From Methylobacter sp. (lineage in GTDB: Bacteria > Pseudomonadota > Gammaproteobacteria > Methylococcales > Methylomonadaceae), in NCBI GenBank assembly GCA_028714995.1, contig JAQTLI010000179.1:1-6297 (forward strand): a DNA stretch of 6,297 bases, written 5' to 3'. The translations under genes and the position numbers were made by a program. The notes under the pieces were generated by a model. It was given only the letters and a program-made list of their open reading frames with translations, was not told the origin of the DNA and searched no databases. The number at the start of each line of letters is the position of its first letter. The first letter of the stretch is position 1. This document shows positions 1 through 5,253 of the stretch, one piece after another.

Positions 1-117
1 TACTATTCAAATAATGTAAGAAGTCATGAAAGTGCAACTTATAGTGTATTGATTTTAAATGGCTAAAATTTATGCGCGATTACCCTGTATTTTTGACGGT
101 AACTACAATTTACAGTT

Positions 118-1704
118 TTACGTCTGGCTGCTTAAATAATCTTCATATGTGCCATTGAAATCGACAATACCAGTAGGTGTTAATTCGATAACCCGAGTGG
201 CCAGGGATGATACAAATTCCCGGTCATGGCTGACAAATATCAAGGTTCCCGGATAATTTTCCAGTGCCGTATTAAGAGACTCAATGGATTCCATGTCAAG
301 ATGGTTGGTTGGCTCATCCATCACCATGATGTTGTTTTTCTGTAGCATCAGCTTGCCGAACAGCATACGTCCCTGTTCTCCTCCGGAGATGACTTTAACG
401 GACTTGTTGATGTCGTCTGCGCTGAACAATAACCGCCCCAGGGTGCCGCGTATGGCTTGATCGTCGTCCGATTCCTTACGCCATTGCCCCATCCAATCGA
501 TAAGTGTGGCATTTTCGGCAAAGTCGTCGGCGTGATCCTGTGCAAAATAGCCCACTTCAGAGTTTTCCGACCATTTAATCACGCCGGTATCGGGCGTTAA
601 ATCACCGACCAAGGTGCGCAGCAGGGTAGATTTACCGATACCGTTAGGGCCGATAACAGCAACGCGCTCACCGACGGGAATCATCAAATTCAGGTTTTTG
701 AATAGAGGTTGCTCGCCGTAGCCTTTGCTCAGGCCTTCCACTTCCAGCGCCAAACGGTGCAGTTTTTTGGTTTGGTCAAAGCGGATGAACGGATTGACCC
801 GGCTTGAAGGTTTGACTTCGTCCAGTTTGATTTTATCCAGTTGCTTGGCGCGTGAGGTGGCTTGCTTGGCTTTCGACGCATTCGCCGAGAAGCGGCTGAC
901 GAAAGTTTGCAGTTCGGCAATCTGGGCTTTTTTCTTGGCGTTTCCGGCGAGCAGACGTTCACGAACCTCGGTAACCGCTATCATGTAGTCGTCATAGTTG
1001 CCGGGATAAACGCGTAGCTCACCGTAATCCATGTCGGCCATATGAGTGCATACGCTGTTCAGGAAGTGGCGGTCATGCGAGATGATGATCATTGTGCAAT
1101 TGCGCTGGTTCAGCATGTCTTCAAGCCAGCGAATGGTGTTGATGTCCAGGTTGTTAGTTGGTTCGTCAAGCAGCAGGATGTCTGGATTGGAAAACAAGGC
1201 CTGTGCCAGCAAGACCCGCAGTTTCCAGCCCGGCGCTACGGCGCTCATAGGGCCGTTATGCTGTTCCAGAGGAATGTCCAGACCAAGCAATAGCTCACCG
1301 GCCCTGGCTTCGGCGGTATAGCCGTTATATTCGGCGAATACCGACTCGAGTTCTGCGGCGCGCATGTAGTCGTCTTCGGTAGCTTCCATGTTGGCGTAGA
1401 TGGCATCGCGCTCGGACATCGCCGCCCACATCTCGGCGTGTCCCATCATCACTACATCCAGTACGCGTTGGTCTTCGTAGGCGAATTGATCCTGGCGCAA
1501 GTTACCCAGACGTTCATTGGGGCCGATGCTGACGTTGCCCGCTGATGGCTCCAAATCGCCGCTCAATATTTTCATGAAGGTTGATTTGCCGCAGCCGTTC
1601 GCGCCGATCAGGCCGTAACGGTTGCCGTCGCCGAATTTGACTGAGACGTTTTCAAACAGGGGTTTAGCCCCGAACTGCATGGTGATGTTAGCTGTAGAGA
1701 TCAA
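118..1704 (-). CDS. ybiT: ABC-F family ATPase, YbiT type (ribosome-associated)
   Basis: Soluble tandem ATP-binding-cassette protein of the ABC-F class. These proteins have no membrane domain and act on the ribosome (EttA/Uup/YbiT/YheS paralogues in E. coli). Domain 1 has Walker A GANGCGKST at residues 34-42, a Walker B block ILLLDEPTNNLD at 176-187 and the H-loop SHDRH at 209-213. Its signature position reads VAPGWK (about 156-161) instead of LSGG, which is the normal YbiT form as I recall it. A charged linker spans about 245-310. Domain 2 has GPNGIGKST at 352-360, ISGGEQGR at 439-446, IMVMDEPTNHLD at 459-470 and SHDRE at 492-496. Its 528 aa compare with about 530 in E. coli YbiT, and similarity runs end to end. 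The start codon is TTG (1704-1702), chosen because the resulting N-terminus matches the family; upstream there is only a weak GGA 8 nt away. It lies 78 nt downstream of yaeQ and is probably transcribed separately. The exact ribosomal role of YbiT is less settled than that of EttA. Confidence 0.95.
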   Translation of the reverse strand: MISTANITMQFGAKPLFENVSVKFGDGNRYGLIGANGCGKSTFMKILSGDLEPSAGNVSIGPNERLGNLRQDQFAYEDQRVLDVVMMGHAEMWAAMSERDAIYANMEATEDDYMRAAELESVFAEYNGYTAEARAGELLLGLDIPLEQHNGPMSAVAPGWKLRVLLAQALFSNPDILLLDEPTNNLDINTIRWLEDMLNQRNCTMIIISHDRHFLNSVCTHMADMDYGELRVYPGNYDDYMIAVTEVRERLLAGNAKKKAQIAELQTFVSRFSANASKAKQATSRAKQLDKIKLDEVKPSSRVNPFIRFDQTKKLHRLALEVEGLSKGYGEQPLFKNLNLMIPVGERVAVIGPNGIGKSTLLRTLVGDLTPDTGVIKWSENSEVGYFAQDHADDFAENATLIDWMGQWRKESDDDQAIRGTLGRLLFSADDINKSVKVISGGEQGRMLFGKLMLQKNNIMVMDEPTNHLDMESIESLNTALENYPGTLIFVSHDREFVSSLATRVIELTPTGIVDFNGTYEDYLSSQT

Positions 1705-1760
1705 GTTTTTGTTCCGAAGATTAAAGGTAAAAAGATTGTTTGGTTAAAATAGAGGATGCT

Positions 1761-1784
1761 AATAAAACTTAGCGTTGCTGAGTT
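1761..1784 (-). terminator. Probable intrinsic terminator of yaeQ
   Basis: Read on the minus strand, the yaeQ stop codon runs straight into a hairpin with arms ACTCAGC and GCTAAGT. It has 7 pairs with one internal C-A mismatch and an AAC loop, followed by the U-rich tail TTTTATT. Hairpin plus U tail immediately after a stop codon, with the next gene in the same direction, fits a short rho-independent terminator. The stem is short and imperfect, so some readthrough into ybiT is possible. Confidence 0.55.
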
Positions 1785-2319
1785 AAACCAGCCAGGTTTC
1801 AGGCACAATATTGGCCGTGTTTTGATCGTCGCTTACCCAAATCTGCCCGTCCTGGATGCTGATTTGCAATTGCATGGTGCGCTTTACCATGGGTGCGAGT
1901 TGATCGGTGGCTTCCTTGGGCAGGTTGATGACAGTCAGGTTTTTAAAGCGATCCAGCTTGGGATGAATCTGGTTCCACCAGACATTGTTGCGCCCGCCGT
2001 AGGTATAGATGAGCGCCTTGTCTGCACGATTAGAGGCTTTGCGGATGCGTTTTTCATCGGGCATACCCACATCAATCCACAGTTCAATATCATCGGTTAG
2101 GCTTTTTTGCCAGAGCTCGGGTTCATCATCAGTGCTCAGACCTTTGGTGAATTGCAGATGTTCATGGGCATTAATTACAAACGCAAGCAGGCGCACCATC
2201 ATGCGCTCTTCGGTTTCCGAAGGGTGCAGGGCGATGGTCAGCTGATGCGGTTGATAATAGCCTCTGTCCATGTCGGCAATCTGACAGTCCGCTTTATAGA
2301 TGGTTGACTTAAGCGCCAT
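1783..2319 (-). CDS. yaeQ: YaeQ family protein
   Basis: A 178-aa protein matching E. coli YaeQ (181 aa) along its whole length. Conserved blocks visible here are the N-terminal MALKSTIYKA, the HPSETEERMM helix (residues 32-41), LQFTKGLSTDDEPELW (55-70), WIDVGMPDEKRIRKA (81-95), and the C-terminal MQLQISIQDGQIWVSD. The family has a compact fold described from crystal structures as a variant of the PD-(D/E)xK nuclease fold. E. coli yaeQ was first linked to suppression of an RfaH defect, but no firm biochemical activity is established. There are no signal peptide or membrane segments, so it is cytosolic. The ATG at 2319-2317 gives the family N-terminus but has no Shine-Dalgarno sequence; instead a perfect 10-bp inverted repeat ends 2 nt before it (see 2322-2354). 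Upstream lies the NYN gene, 64 nt away, in the same direction. Confidence 0.93.
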   Translation of the reverse strand: MALKSTIYKADCQIADMDRGYYQPHQLTIALHPSETEERMMVRLLAFVINAHEHLQFTKGLSTDDEPELWQKSLTDDIELWIDVGMPDEKRIRKASNRADKALIYTYGGRNNVWWNQIHPKLDRFKNLTVINLPKEATDQLAPMVKRTMQLQISIQDGQIWVSDDQNTANIVPETWLV

Positions 2320-2321
2320 TG

Positions 2322-2354
2322 AGCGTTTTTTTACGGTTTTGGATAAAAAACGCT
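2322..2354. repeat. Perfect 10-bp inverted repeat abutting the yaeQ start
   Basis: AGCGTTTTTT (2322-2331) is perfectly complementary to AAAAAACGCT (2345-2354), with a 13-nt loop. On the minus strand the structure ends 2 nt before the yaeQ ATG, where an SD would normally sit. Neither direction shows a true U tail. On the plus strand it is followed by ATTTTA, but no plus-strand gene needs terminating here. Its role could be RNA processing, weak termination after the NYN gene, or control of yaeQ translation. Confidence 0.5.
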
Positions 2355-2363
2355 ATTTTAACA
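2355..2363 (-). promoter_or_regulatory. Possible extended -10 promoter for yaeQ
   Basis: On the minus strand TGTTAAAAT matches the extended -10 pattern TGnTATAAT, with a single mismatch in the -10 hexamer. No good -35 is seen 16-18 bp upstream. If used, transcription would begin near 2348, inside the inverted repeat, so a yaeQ transcript from here would lack the complete hairpin while readthrough from the NYN gene would contain it. Weak evidence. Confidence 0.25.
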
Positions 2364-2383
2364 GATTTCAGCTTTTAAATGTT

Positions 2384-2857
2384 TTACAGTAGCAGCTTAT
2401 CGTCAATGGCTATAAAACGGTCAGTCGAATTGATCAGTGAAGGTGCGGTCAGCGCCGATACGCCGTATACCTCTGTGGTTACACCGTAAGTGCTTTTGGC
2501 CTTATTCAGCAGCAGGTCAAAGTCACCATCGCCAGATAAAAGGATGATGACATCAACCTTGGCGGCATAGTCGATGACATCCAGCGTGATGCCTACGTCC
2601 CAATCGCCTTTCGCGGAACCGTCATTACGCTGGATGTATGGTTTCAGCTTCACTTCAAAACCGATATTTCTTAGTATCTGCTGAAACCCTTGCTGCTTGC
2701 TGTCACCCTTGTCGATGGCATAAGCAAATGCCGCGACCACTTCCCGGTTGGCAGTCGCCTGTGCCCAGAATGCAGCGTAGTTAAAATGGCGCCGATAACT
2801 TTGCTTGGTGGTGTAATAGATATTCTGTACATCGACAAAGATGGCGACTTTTTCCAT
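2384..2857 (-). CDS. NYN domain protein, LabA/DUF88-like (putative RNase)
   Basis: A 157-aa single-domain protein of the NYN (PIN-like) nuclease superfamily, LabA-like group. Acidic residues expected to hold the catalytic metal are visible. They are Asp9 in VAIFVDVQNIYY (residues 4-15), Asp86 and Asp88 in KGDWDVGITLDVID (84-97), and Asp110 and Asp112 in the hallmark LLSGDGDFDLLL (106-117). The following YGVTTEVYGV segment (124-133) is also typical. By family, it is likely a cytosolic RNA-acting nuclease, but the substrate is unknown. The domain is complete with no extra C-terminal module, unlike cyanobacterial LabA relatives that carry extensions. The ATG starts 4 nt after the ppnP stop, and the short spacer (GAGA) offers only a poorly spaced SD, so translation is probably coupled to ppnP. 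A two-gene operon with ppnP is well supported by spacing. Confidence 0.88.
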   Translation of the reverse strand: MEKVAIFVDVQNIYYTTKQSYRRHFNYAAFWAQATANREVVAAFAYAIDKGDSKQQGFQQILRNIGFEVKLKPYIQRNDGSAKGDWDVGITLDVIDYAAKVDVIILLSGDGDFDLLLNKAKSTYGVTTEVYGVSALTAPSLINSTDRFIAIDDKLLL

Positions 2858-2861
2858 TCTC

Positions 2862-3173
2862 TTATTTGATGAATGAACAGCAATAATCGCTAGGGGTTTT
2901 GACTTTCATCGTGAAGGCCGCATTGGCTGGTACATTGAAAGATTCGCCGCCTTTTATGCTTTGCCATTCTGCGCCGGGCAGTAAAACATCGAGGTCGCCG
3001 TCGATGATTTCCATCAATTCAGGATCGGCAGTGTTGAAGGTATATTCACCGGGCAACATGAAGCCCAAGGTTTTTGTAGAGCCGTCTGCAAACTTAATGG
3101 TTCTGCTGCTGACATTGCCCCCGAAGTAGACATTAGCTTTTTTGACGGCGGTTACGTTGTTGAATTCTGACAT
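2862..3173 (-). CDS. ppnP: Pyrimidine/purine nucleoside phosphorylase PpnP
   Basis: A 103-aa small cupin-fold protein matching E. coli PpnP (YaiE, DUF1255, 94 aa). Diagnostic blocks are the FMLPGEYTFNTADPELMEI region (residues about 38-56), DGDLDVLLPGAEW (58-70) and FNVPANAAF (79-87), with a C-terminal YCCSFIK. The E. coli enzyme reversibly phosphorolyses a broad set of nucleosides (adenosine, guanosine, inosine, uridine, cytidine, thymidine, xanthosine) to free base and (deoxy)ribose-1-phosphate. It therefore acts in nucleoside salvage in the cytosol. The ATG at 3173-3171 is preceded by AAAGGA at a proper distance, which supports this start. It is the first gene of a minus-strand pair with the NYN-domain gene 4 nt downstream. 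A TATTAT -10-like hexamer lies at 3218-3213 on the minus strand, without a clear -35. Confidence 0.93.
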   Translation of the reverse strand: MSEFNNVTAVKKANVYFGGNVSSRTIKFADGSTKTLGFMLPGEYTFNTADPELMEIIDGDLDVLLPGAEWQSIKGGESFNVPANAAFTMKVKTPSDYCCSFIK

Positions 3174-3268
3174 GTGTTTCCTTTATGGGGGAATGGATAA
3201 ATGAGGGGCGCAATAATACCAGATTGTCTCGATTTAATGTAACTACTCAAGTAGATGCTGATTTTGTA

Positions 3269-3373
3269 ATAGAACACGGATGACGCTGATTAGGCGGATT
3301 TAAACGGATTTAAACGGATTTTTTTCTTTTTTATCCATGATAATCAATTCAATCCGTATTATCTGTGTTCTAT
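3269..3373. repeat. Degenerate 23-bp inverted repeat (intergenic repeat element)
   Basis: The left arm 3269-3291 begins ATAGAACACGGAT. The right arm 3351-3373, read on the other strand, begins ATAGAACACAGAT. The arms agree at 18 of 23 positions and enclose about 59 bp. Both are built from the short ACGGATT-like word that also forms the enclosed tandem repeat. From memory, similar 'ATCCGTGTTCTA' repeats are common in many bacterial genomes, but the family cannot be verified here. The divergence between arms suggests an old copy. Confidence 0.65.
3295..3321. repeat. 10-bp tandem repeat CGGATTTAAA, about 2.7 copies
   Basis: Two complete CGGATTTAAA units (3295-3304, 3305-3314) are followed by a partial third (CGGATTT, 3315-3321) that runs into a T/C-rich tract. 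They lie inside the larger inverted repeat and share its core word, which suggests slippage-driven expansion of one arm. Confidence 0.75.
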
Positions 3374-3579
3374 ATTTATTGTACTTAAAAGTCGACCCAA
3401 GCATTCCTGGAAGATCAAGTATAGCGTCTATAAGGTTCGTTTTGTATTGCGAGAGGCTTTCAATGGATAATGTGCCGGATAAGCGATAGGATAAGTGCAA
3501 CAAAAGATGTATTCTCTAAATGCCATTACAAACATTAACCAAACACACGTTACATTTGCCTTATATTTTGTAAATCATT

Positions 3580-4074
3580 ATGCGCCTCCCCCCGAAACAC
3601 CAGCGTGACGTTCTGAAAATCGGTGAATTGGCCGAAGAACTCGGTACCACGCCGAGAACTATTCGTCTGTATGAGGAACTCGGACTGATTGCCCCAGACC
3701 GTACCGAGGGTGGTACCAGGCTCTATGCCAGGAAAGACTTGAAACGCATGGCTATCGCTTTGCAGCTTGGGCGGGTCGGAATCGGGCTGGAAGCGGTGCA
3801 GAAGCTTGCCCAGACGCGGGAGCAATGTGGAACGGGCAAAGAAGCCTCAGCCGCTATGCAGCCGTTGCTGGACGATTTGCGCAAAAGAGTTCGCGGTTTG
3901 CTGAACGATCTGGAAGAACTGGATCGTGATCTGGAGCGGGCGGACATGTTGATCCGCCAATGCGAAAATTGCCAAAATCGTCCCAATCGCAAGGATTGCC
4001 CGGATTGCCCAATCAACAAGAACGTCGACTTGACCAATATCGTCCGCCTTATTTGGGATCCGAACTGTCCCTGA
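3580..4074 (+). CDS. MerR-family transcriptional regulator with cysteine-rich C-terminus
   Basis: A 164-aa DNA-binding regulator. The MerR winged-helix domain is clear at residues 13-80. The helix-turn-helix reads KIGELAEELGTTPRTIRLYEELGLI (14-37), with wing motif TEGGTRLYARKDLKRM (42-57). A long helix rich in charged and leucine residues follows (about 95-127), the usual antiparallel dimerisation coiled coil. The tail holds two CxxC pairs, C128-x2-C131 and C140-x2-C143, plus C83 and C163, so a metal, Fe-S or thiol-reactive sensor is plausible. The spacing C-x2-C-x8-C-x2-C differs from SoxR (C-x2-C-x-C-x5-C). The ATG is the first possible start, since an in-frame TAA lies just upstream, yet no SD precedes it. 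A TATATT hexamer at 3562-3567 would put transcription start only a few nt before the ATG, suggesting a near-leaderless mRNA. It converges on the MTHFR-family gene and is the natural candidate regulator of that module, though its effector is unknown. Confidence 0.9.
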   Translation: MRLPPKHQRDVLKIGELAEELGTTPRTIRLYEELGLIAPDRTEGGTRLYARKDLKRMAIALQLGRVGIGLEAVQKLAQTREQCGTGKEASAAMQPLLDDLRKRVRGLLNDLEELDRDLERADMLIRQCENCQNRPNRKDCPDCPINKNVDLTNIVRLIWDPNCP

Positions 4075-4080
4075 GCGCAT

Positions 4081-4123
4081 TAATTCTGCTTTTCAAATCA
4101 TTGAGAAATGAAAAAGCAGATTA
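4081..4123. terminator. Long hairpin between convergent genes (possible bidirectional terminator)
   Basis: The outer stem pairs 4081-4093 (TAATTCTGCTTTT) with 4112-4123 (AAAAGCAGATTA), with one bulged T. The inner stem TCATT/AATGA (4098-4102/4107-4111) closes a GAGA loop, and CAAA (4094-4097) bulges on the left. In plus-strand RNA the GAGA loop is a GNRA tetraloop. The position, 7 nt after the MerR-type stop and in front of the oncoming MTHFR-family gene, fits transcript ends for both. There is no U tract after the stem on either strand, so it may stabilise 3' ends rather than terminate alone. Confidence 0.5.
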
Positions 4124-4174
4124 TGATATTGGGCCATCCCACTCGATCAAACCTCAAAGCGACAAACCGGATTA

Positions 4175-5101
4175 CTAATTGTCGTGAAGCTCAAAATCGC
4201 CGCGTACTATCGCAGACACCCATTCCGCAGTCTTCTCAAAGTTGCCTAACGGAAAAAAATGACAACCGGTGAAAAGAGTCTGCTCGAATTCCACGGCGTG
4301 TCTTGCCAGGGAACGGATAAGCTGGTCTGGGGCTGTCGAAGCAGCTGTCTTGAACATTTTCGCCGGTTGTTTTGTTAAAAATCCGAGAGAAGCGCCTACC
4401 CCACAATAACGAGCTTGTCGAATCAGACTCGCCAGGCTGGCAACGCCATGAAATCCTACCCGAACCGGCATATGAACGCCGCATCGTAGCAACTGTCTTT
4501 CCCATTCAGCCATAGCAGTAAAATCGAAGAAAAACTGCGTGACCAGAGAGGTCGTGAGTTGTTTTTGTTCTCCGTAGATCTGTTTTTCCAGCAACACCTC
4601 CATGAGTTCGTGATTACTGATGACTGGATGCCCTTCAGGATGTCCGGCAAAACGTAAATCTTCGATCCCATTGCCTTCCAAAACACCGCTCTTAACAAGA
4701 GCCATGGATGAAGCCAAAGTTCCTACCGGTGGTCTGTCGTAATTTCCGCCCGCGATAATCAGTGCCGCAGTGACATTTGCCTCCACGCTCAATCTACGGA
4801 TCCACCGGTCGAGAATTTCAACGCTAGGAATTGCACGAGCAGCTATGTGAGGAACCGGGGTCATTCCCTCATCCCGTAAGCGCTTGGCGAGATCGACGAC
4901 GTCGTTAGGTTTGGTGCTTGAGGTTGCAACGATATAAACCTCGGTACCGATGGGTAGGTGGTCGCTAAAGTTACCAATCCTTGCTGCTTCCTTAATGGTG
5001 ATCTCGATACTGAACCCGGATAACAGTGCTTGGAGGGGGGACTTGTTAAAGATTCTATCGGAATCATCGGCGGCGTAGATAAGTGCGTCATTGTTGGTCA
5101 T
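4175..5101 (-). CDS. Methylenetetrahydrofolate reductase family protein (divergent)
   Basis: A 308-aa protein of the MTHFR family, a TIM-barrel flavoprotein in classical members (E. coli MetF is 296 aa). MetF reduces 5,10-methylene-THF to 5-methyl-THF with FAD. Recognisable blocks are FSIEIT (30-35, with Glu33 at the position of catalytic Glu28), PVPHIAARA (82-90), ALIIAGGNYDRPPVG (113-127), FAGHPEGHPVI (151-161) and TQFFFDFTAMAEW (188-200, with Gln189 at the place of Gln183). The E. coli RGD-LP loop carrying Asp120 reads GGNYD here, so Asn120 replaces that Asp unless Asp122 shifts in. Overall similarity is clearly lower than for a true metF, so I give no symbol. It could be a reductase with altered folate handling or a one-carbon enzyme running in the oxidative direction. 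The ATG at 5101-5099 has only a weak purine-rich stretch (AAGACAG) upstream. It is divergent from the PanB-like gene with 152 bp between, and convergent with the MerR-type gene. Confidence 0.82.
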   Translation of the reverse strand: MTNNDALIYAADDSDRIFNKSPLQALLSGFSIEITIKEAARIGNFSDHLPIGTEVYIVATSSTKPNDVVDLAKRLRDEGMTPVPHIAARAIPSVEILDRWIRRLSVEANVTAALIIAGGNYDRPPVGTLASSMALVKSGVLEGNGIEDLRFAGHPEGHPVISNHELMEVLLEKQIYGEQKQLTTSLVTQFFFDFTAMAEWERQLLRCGVHMPVRVGFHGVASLASLIRQARYCGVGASLGFLTKQPAKMFKTAASTAPDQLIRSLARHAVEFEQTLFTGCHFFPLGNFEKTAEWVSAIVRGDFELHDN

Positions 5102-5167
5102 ATTTATCTGTCTTAATTATTGAGTGGATGGCATTTCTTAAACTTCATGGTAGGAGGTCGATGATTG

Positions 5168-5196
5168 TTTACAAAATATAACGTTAACGTTATATT
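5168..5196 (+). promoter_or_regulatory. Sigma70-type promoter for the PanB-like gene
   Basis: TTTACA (5168-5173, 5 of 6 to TTGACA) and TATATT (5191-5196, 5 of 6 to TATAAT) are separated by exactly 17 bp. The predicted transcription start near 5203 leaves a leader of about 50 nt before the ATG at 5254. An alternative reading with TTGTTT (5165-5170) and a 20-bp spacer would suit MerR-type activation, but the palindrome is off-centre in that spacer, so I prefer the 17-bp reading. Confidence 0.6.
5175..5196. promoter_or_regulatory. Perfect 22-bp palindrome, candidate operator
   Basis: All 11 base pairs match around a centre between 5185 and 5186; the core (5178-5193) is ATAACGTTAACGTTAT. It fills most of the spacer and the -10 of the predicted PanB-like promoter, so a bound dimeric regulator would block that promoter and could also affect the divergent MTHFR-family gene. 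The binding protein is unknown; it could be the nearby MerR-type regulator or an unlinked TetR/LacI-type repressor. Confidence 0.65.
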
Positions 5197-5253
5197 ATTA
5201 TGACGCGTCCGGAACGCAATAACAATATTTATAACTAGCAGAGGACTATCGAT

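Larger units (their letters stand above)
3174..3579. other. 406-bp intergenic region between divergent ppnP and merR-type genes
   Basis: No convincing gene is present. The stretch carries the upstream signals of ppnP at its left end (SD AAAGGA, a weak minus-strand -10 near 3213-3218), a degenerate long inverted repeat (3269-3373) enclosing a 10-bp tandem repeat, and the upstream region of the MerR-family gene at its right end. An open minus-strand frame over 3300-3503 (67 codons) runs through the repeat, has no SD and resembles no family I know. Confidence 0.7.

Noticed and set aside
1..117. Possible terminator or gene downstream of ybiT
   Set aside because: AT-rich with only weak self-complementarity (AACT/AGTT near 101-117) and no U-tailed stem; no coding frame seen.
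1042..1321. Plus-strand open frames inside the ABC-F gene
   Set aside because: They are antisense shadows of a strongly conserved coding region, with no RBS or family similarity.
1756..2307. Plus-strand open frames opposite yaeQ
   Set aside because: YaeQ matches its family over its entire length on the minus strand; these are shadows.
3300..3503. 67-codon minus-strand open frame in the intergenic region
   Set aside because: It has no SD, no recognisable family, and its last third is simply translation of the repeat element. More likely chance.
5152..5181. AGGAGGT followed by a tiny plus-strand frame (ATG at 5161, six codons, Met-Ile-Val-Tyr-Lys-Ile)
   Set aside because: SD to ATG distance is only about 2 nt, and the predicted transcription start lies downstream of it, so it would not be transcribed from the visible promoter.
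5205..5217. GCGT...ACGC mini-dyad in the PanB-like leader
   Set aside because: Four outer pairs with a mismatch inside; too short to call a regulatory RNA element.
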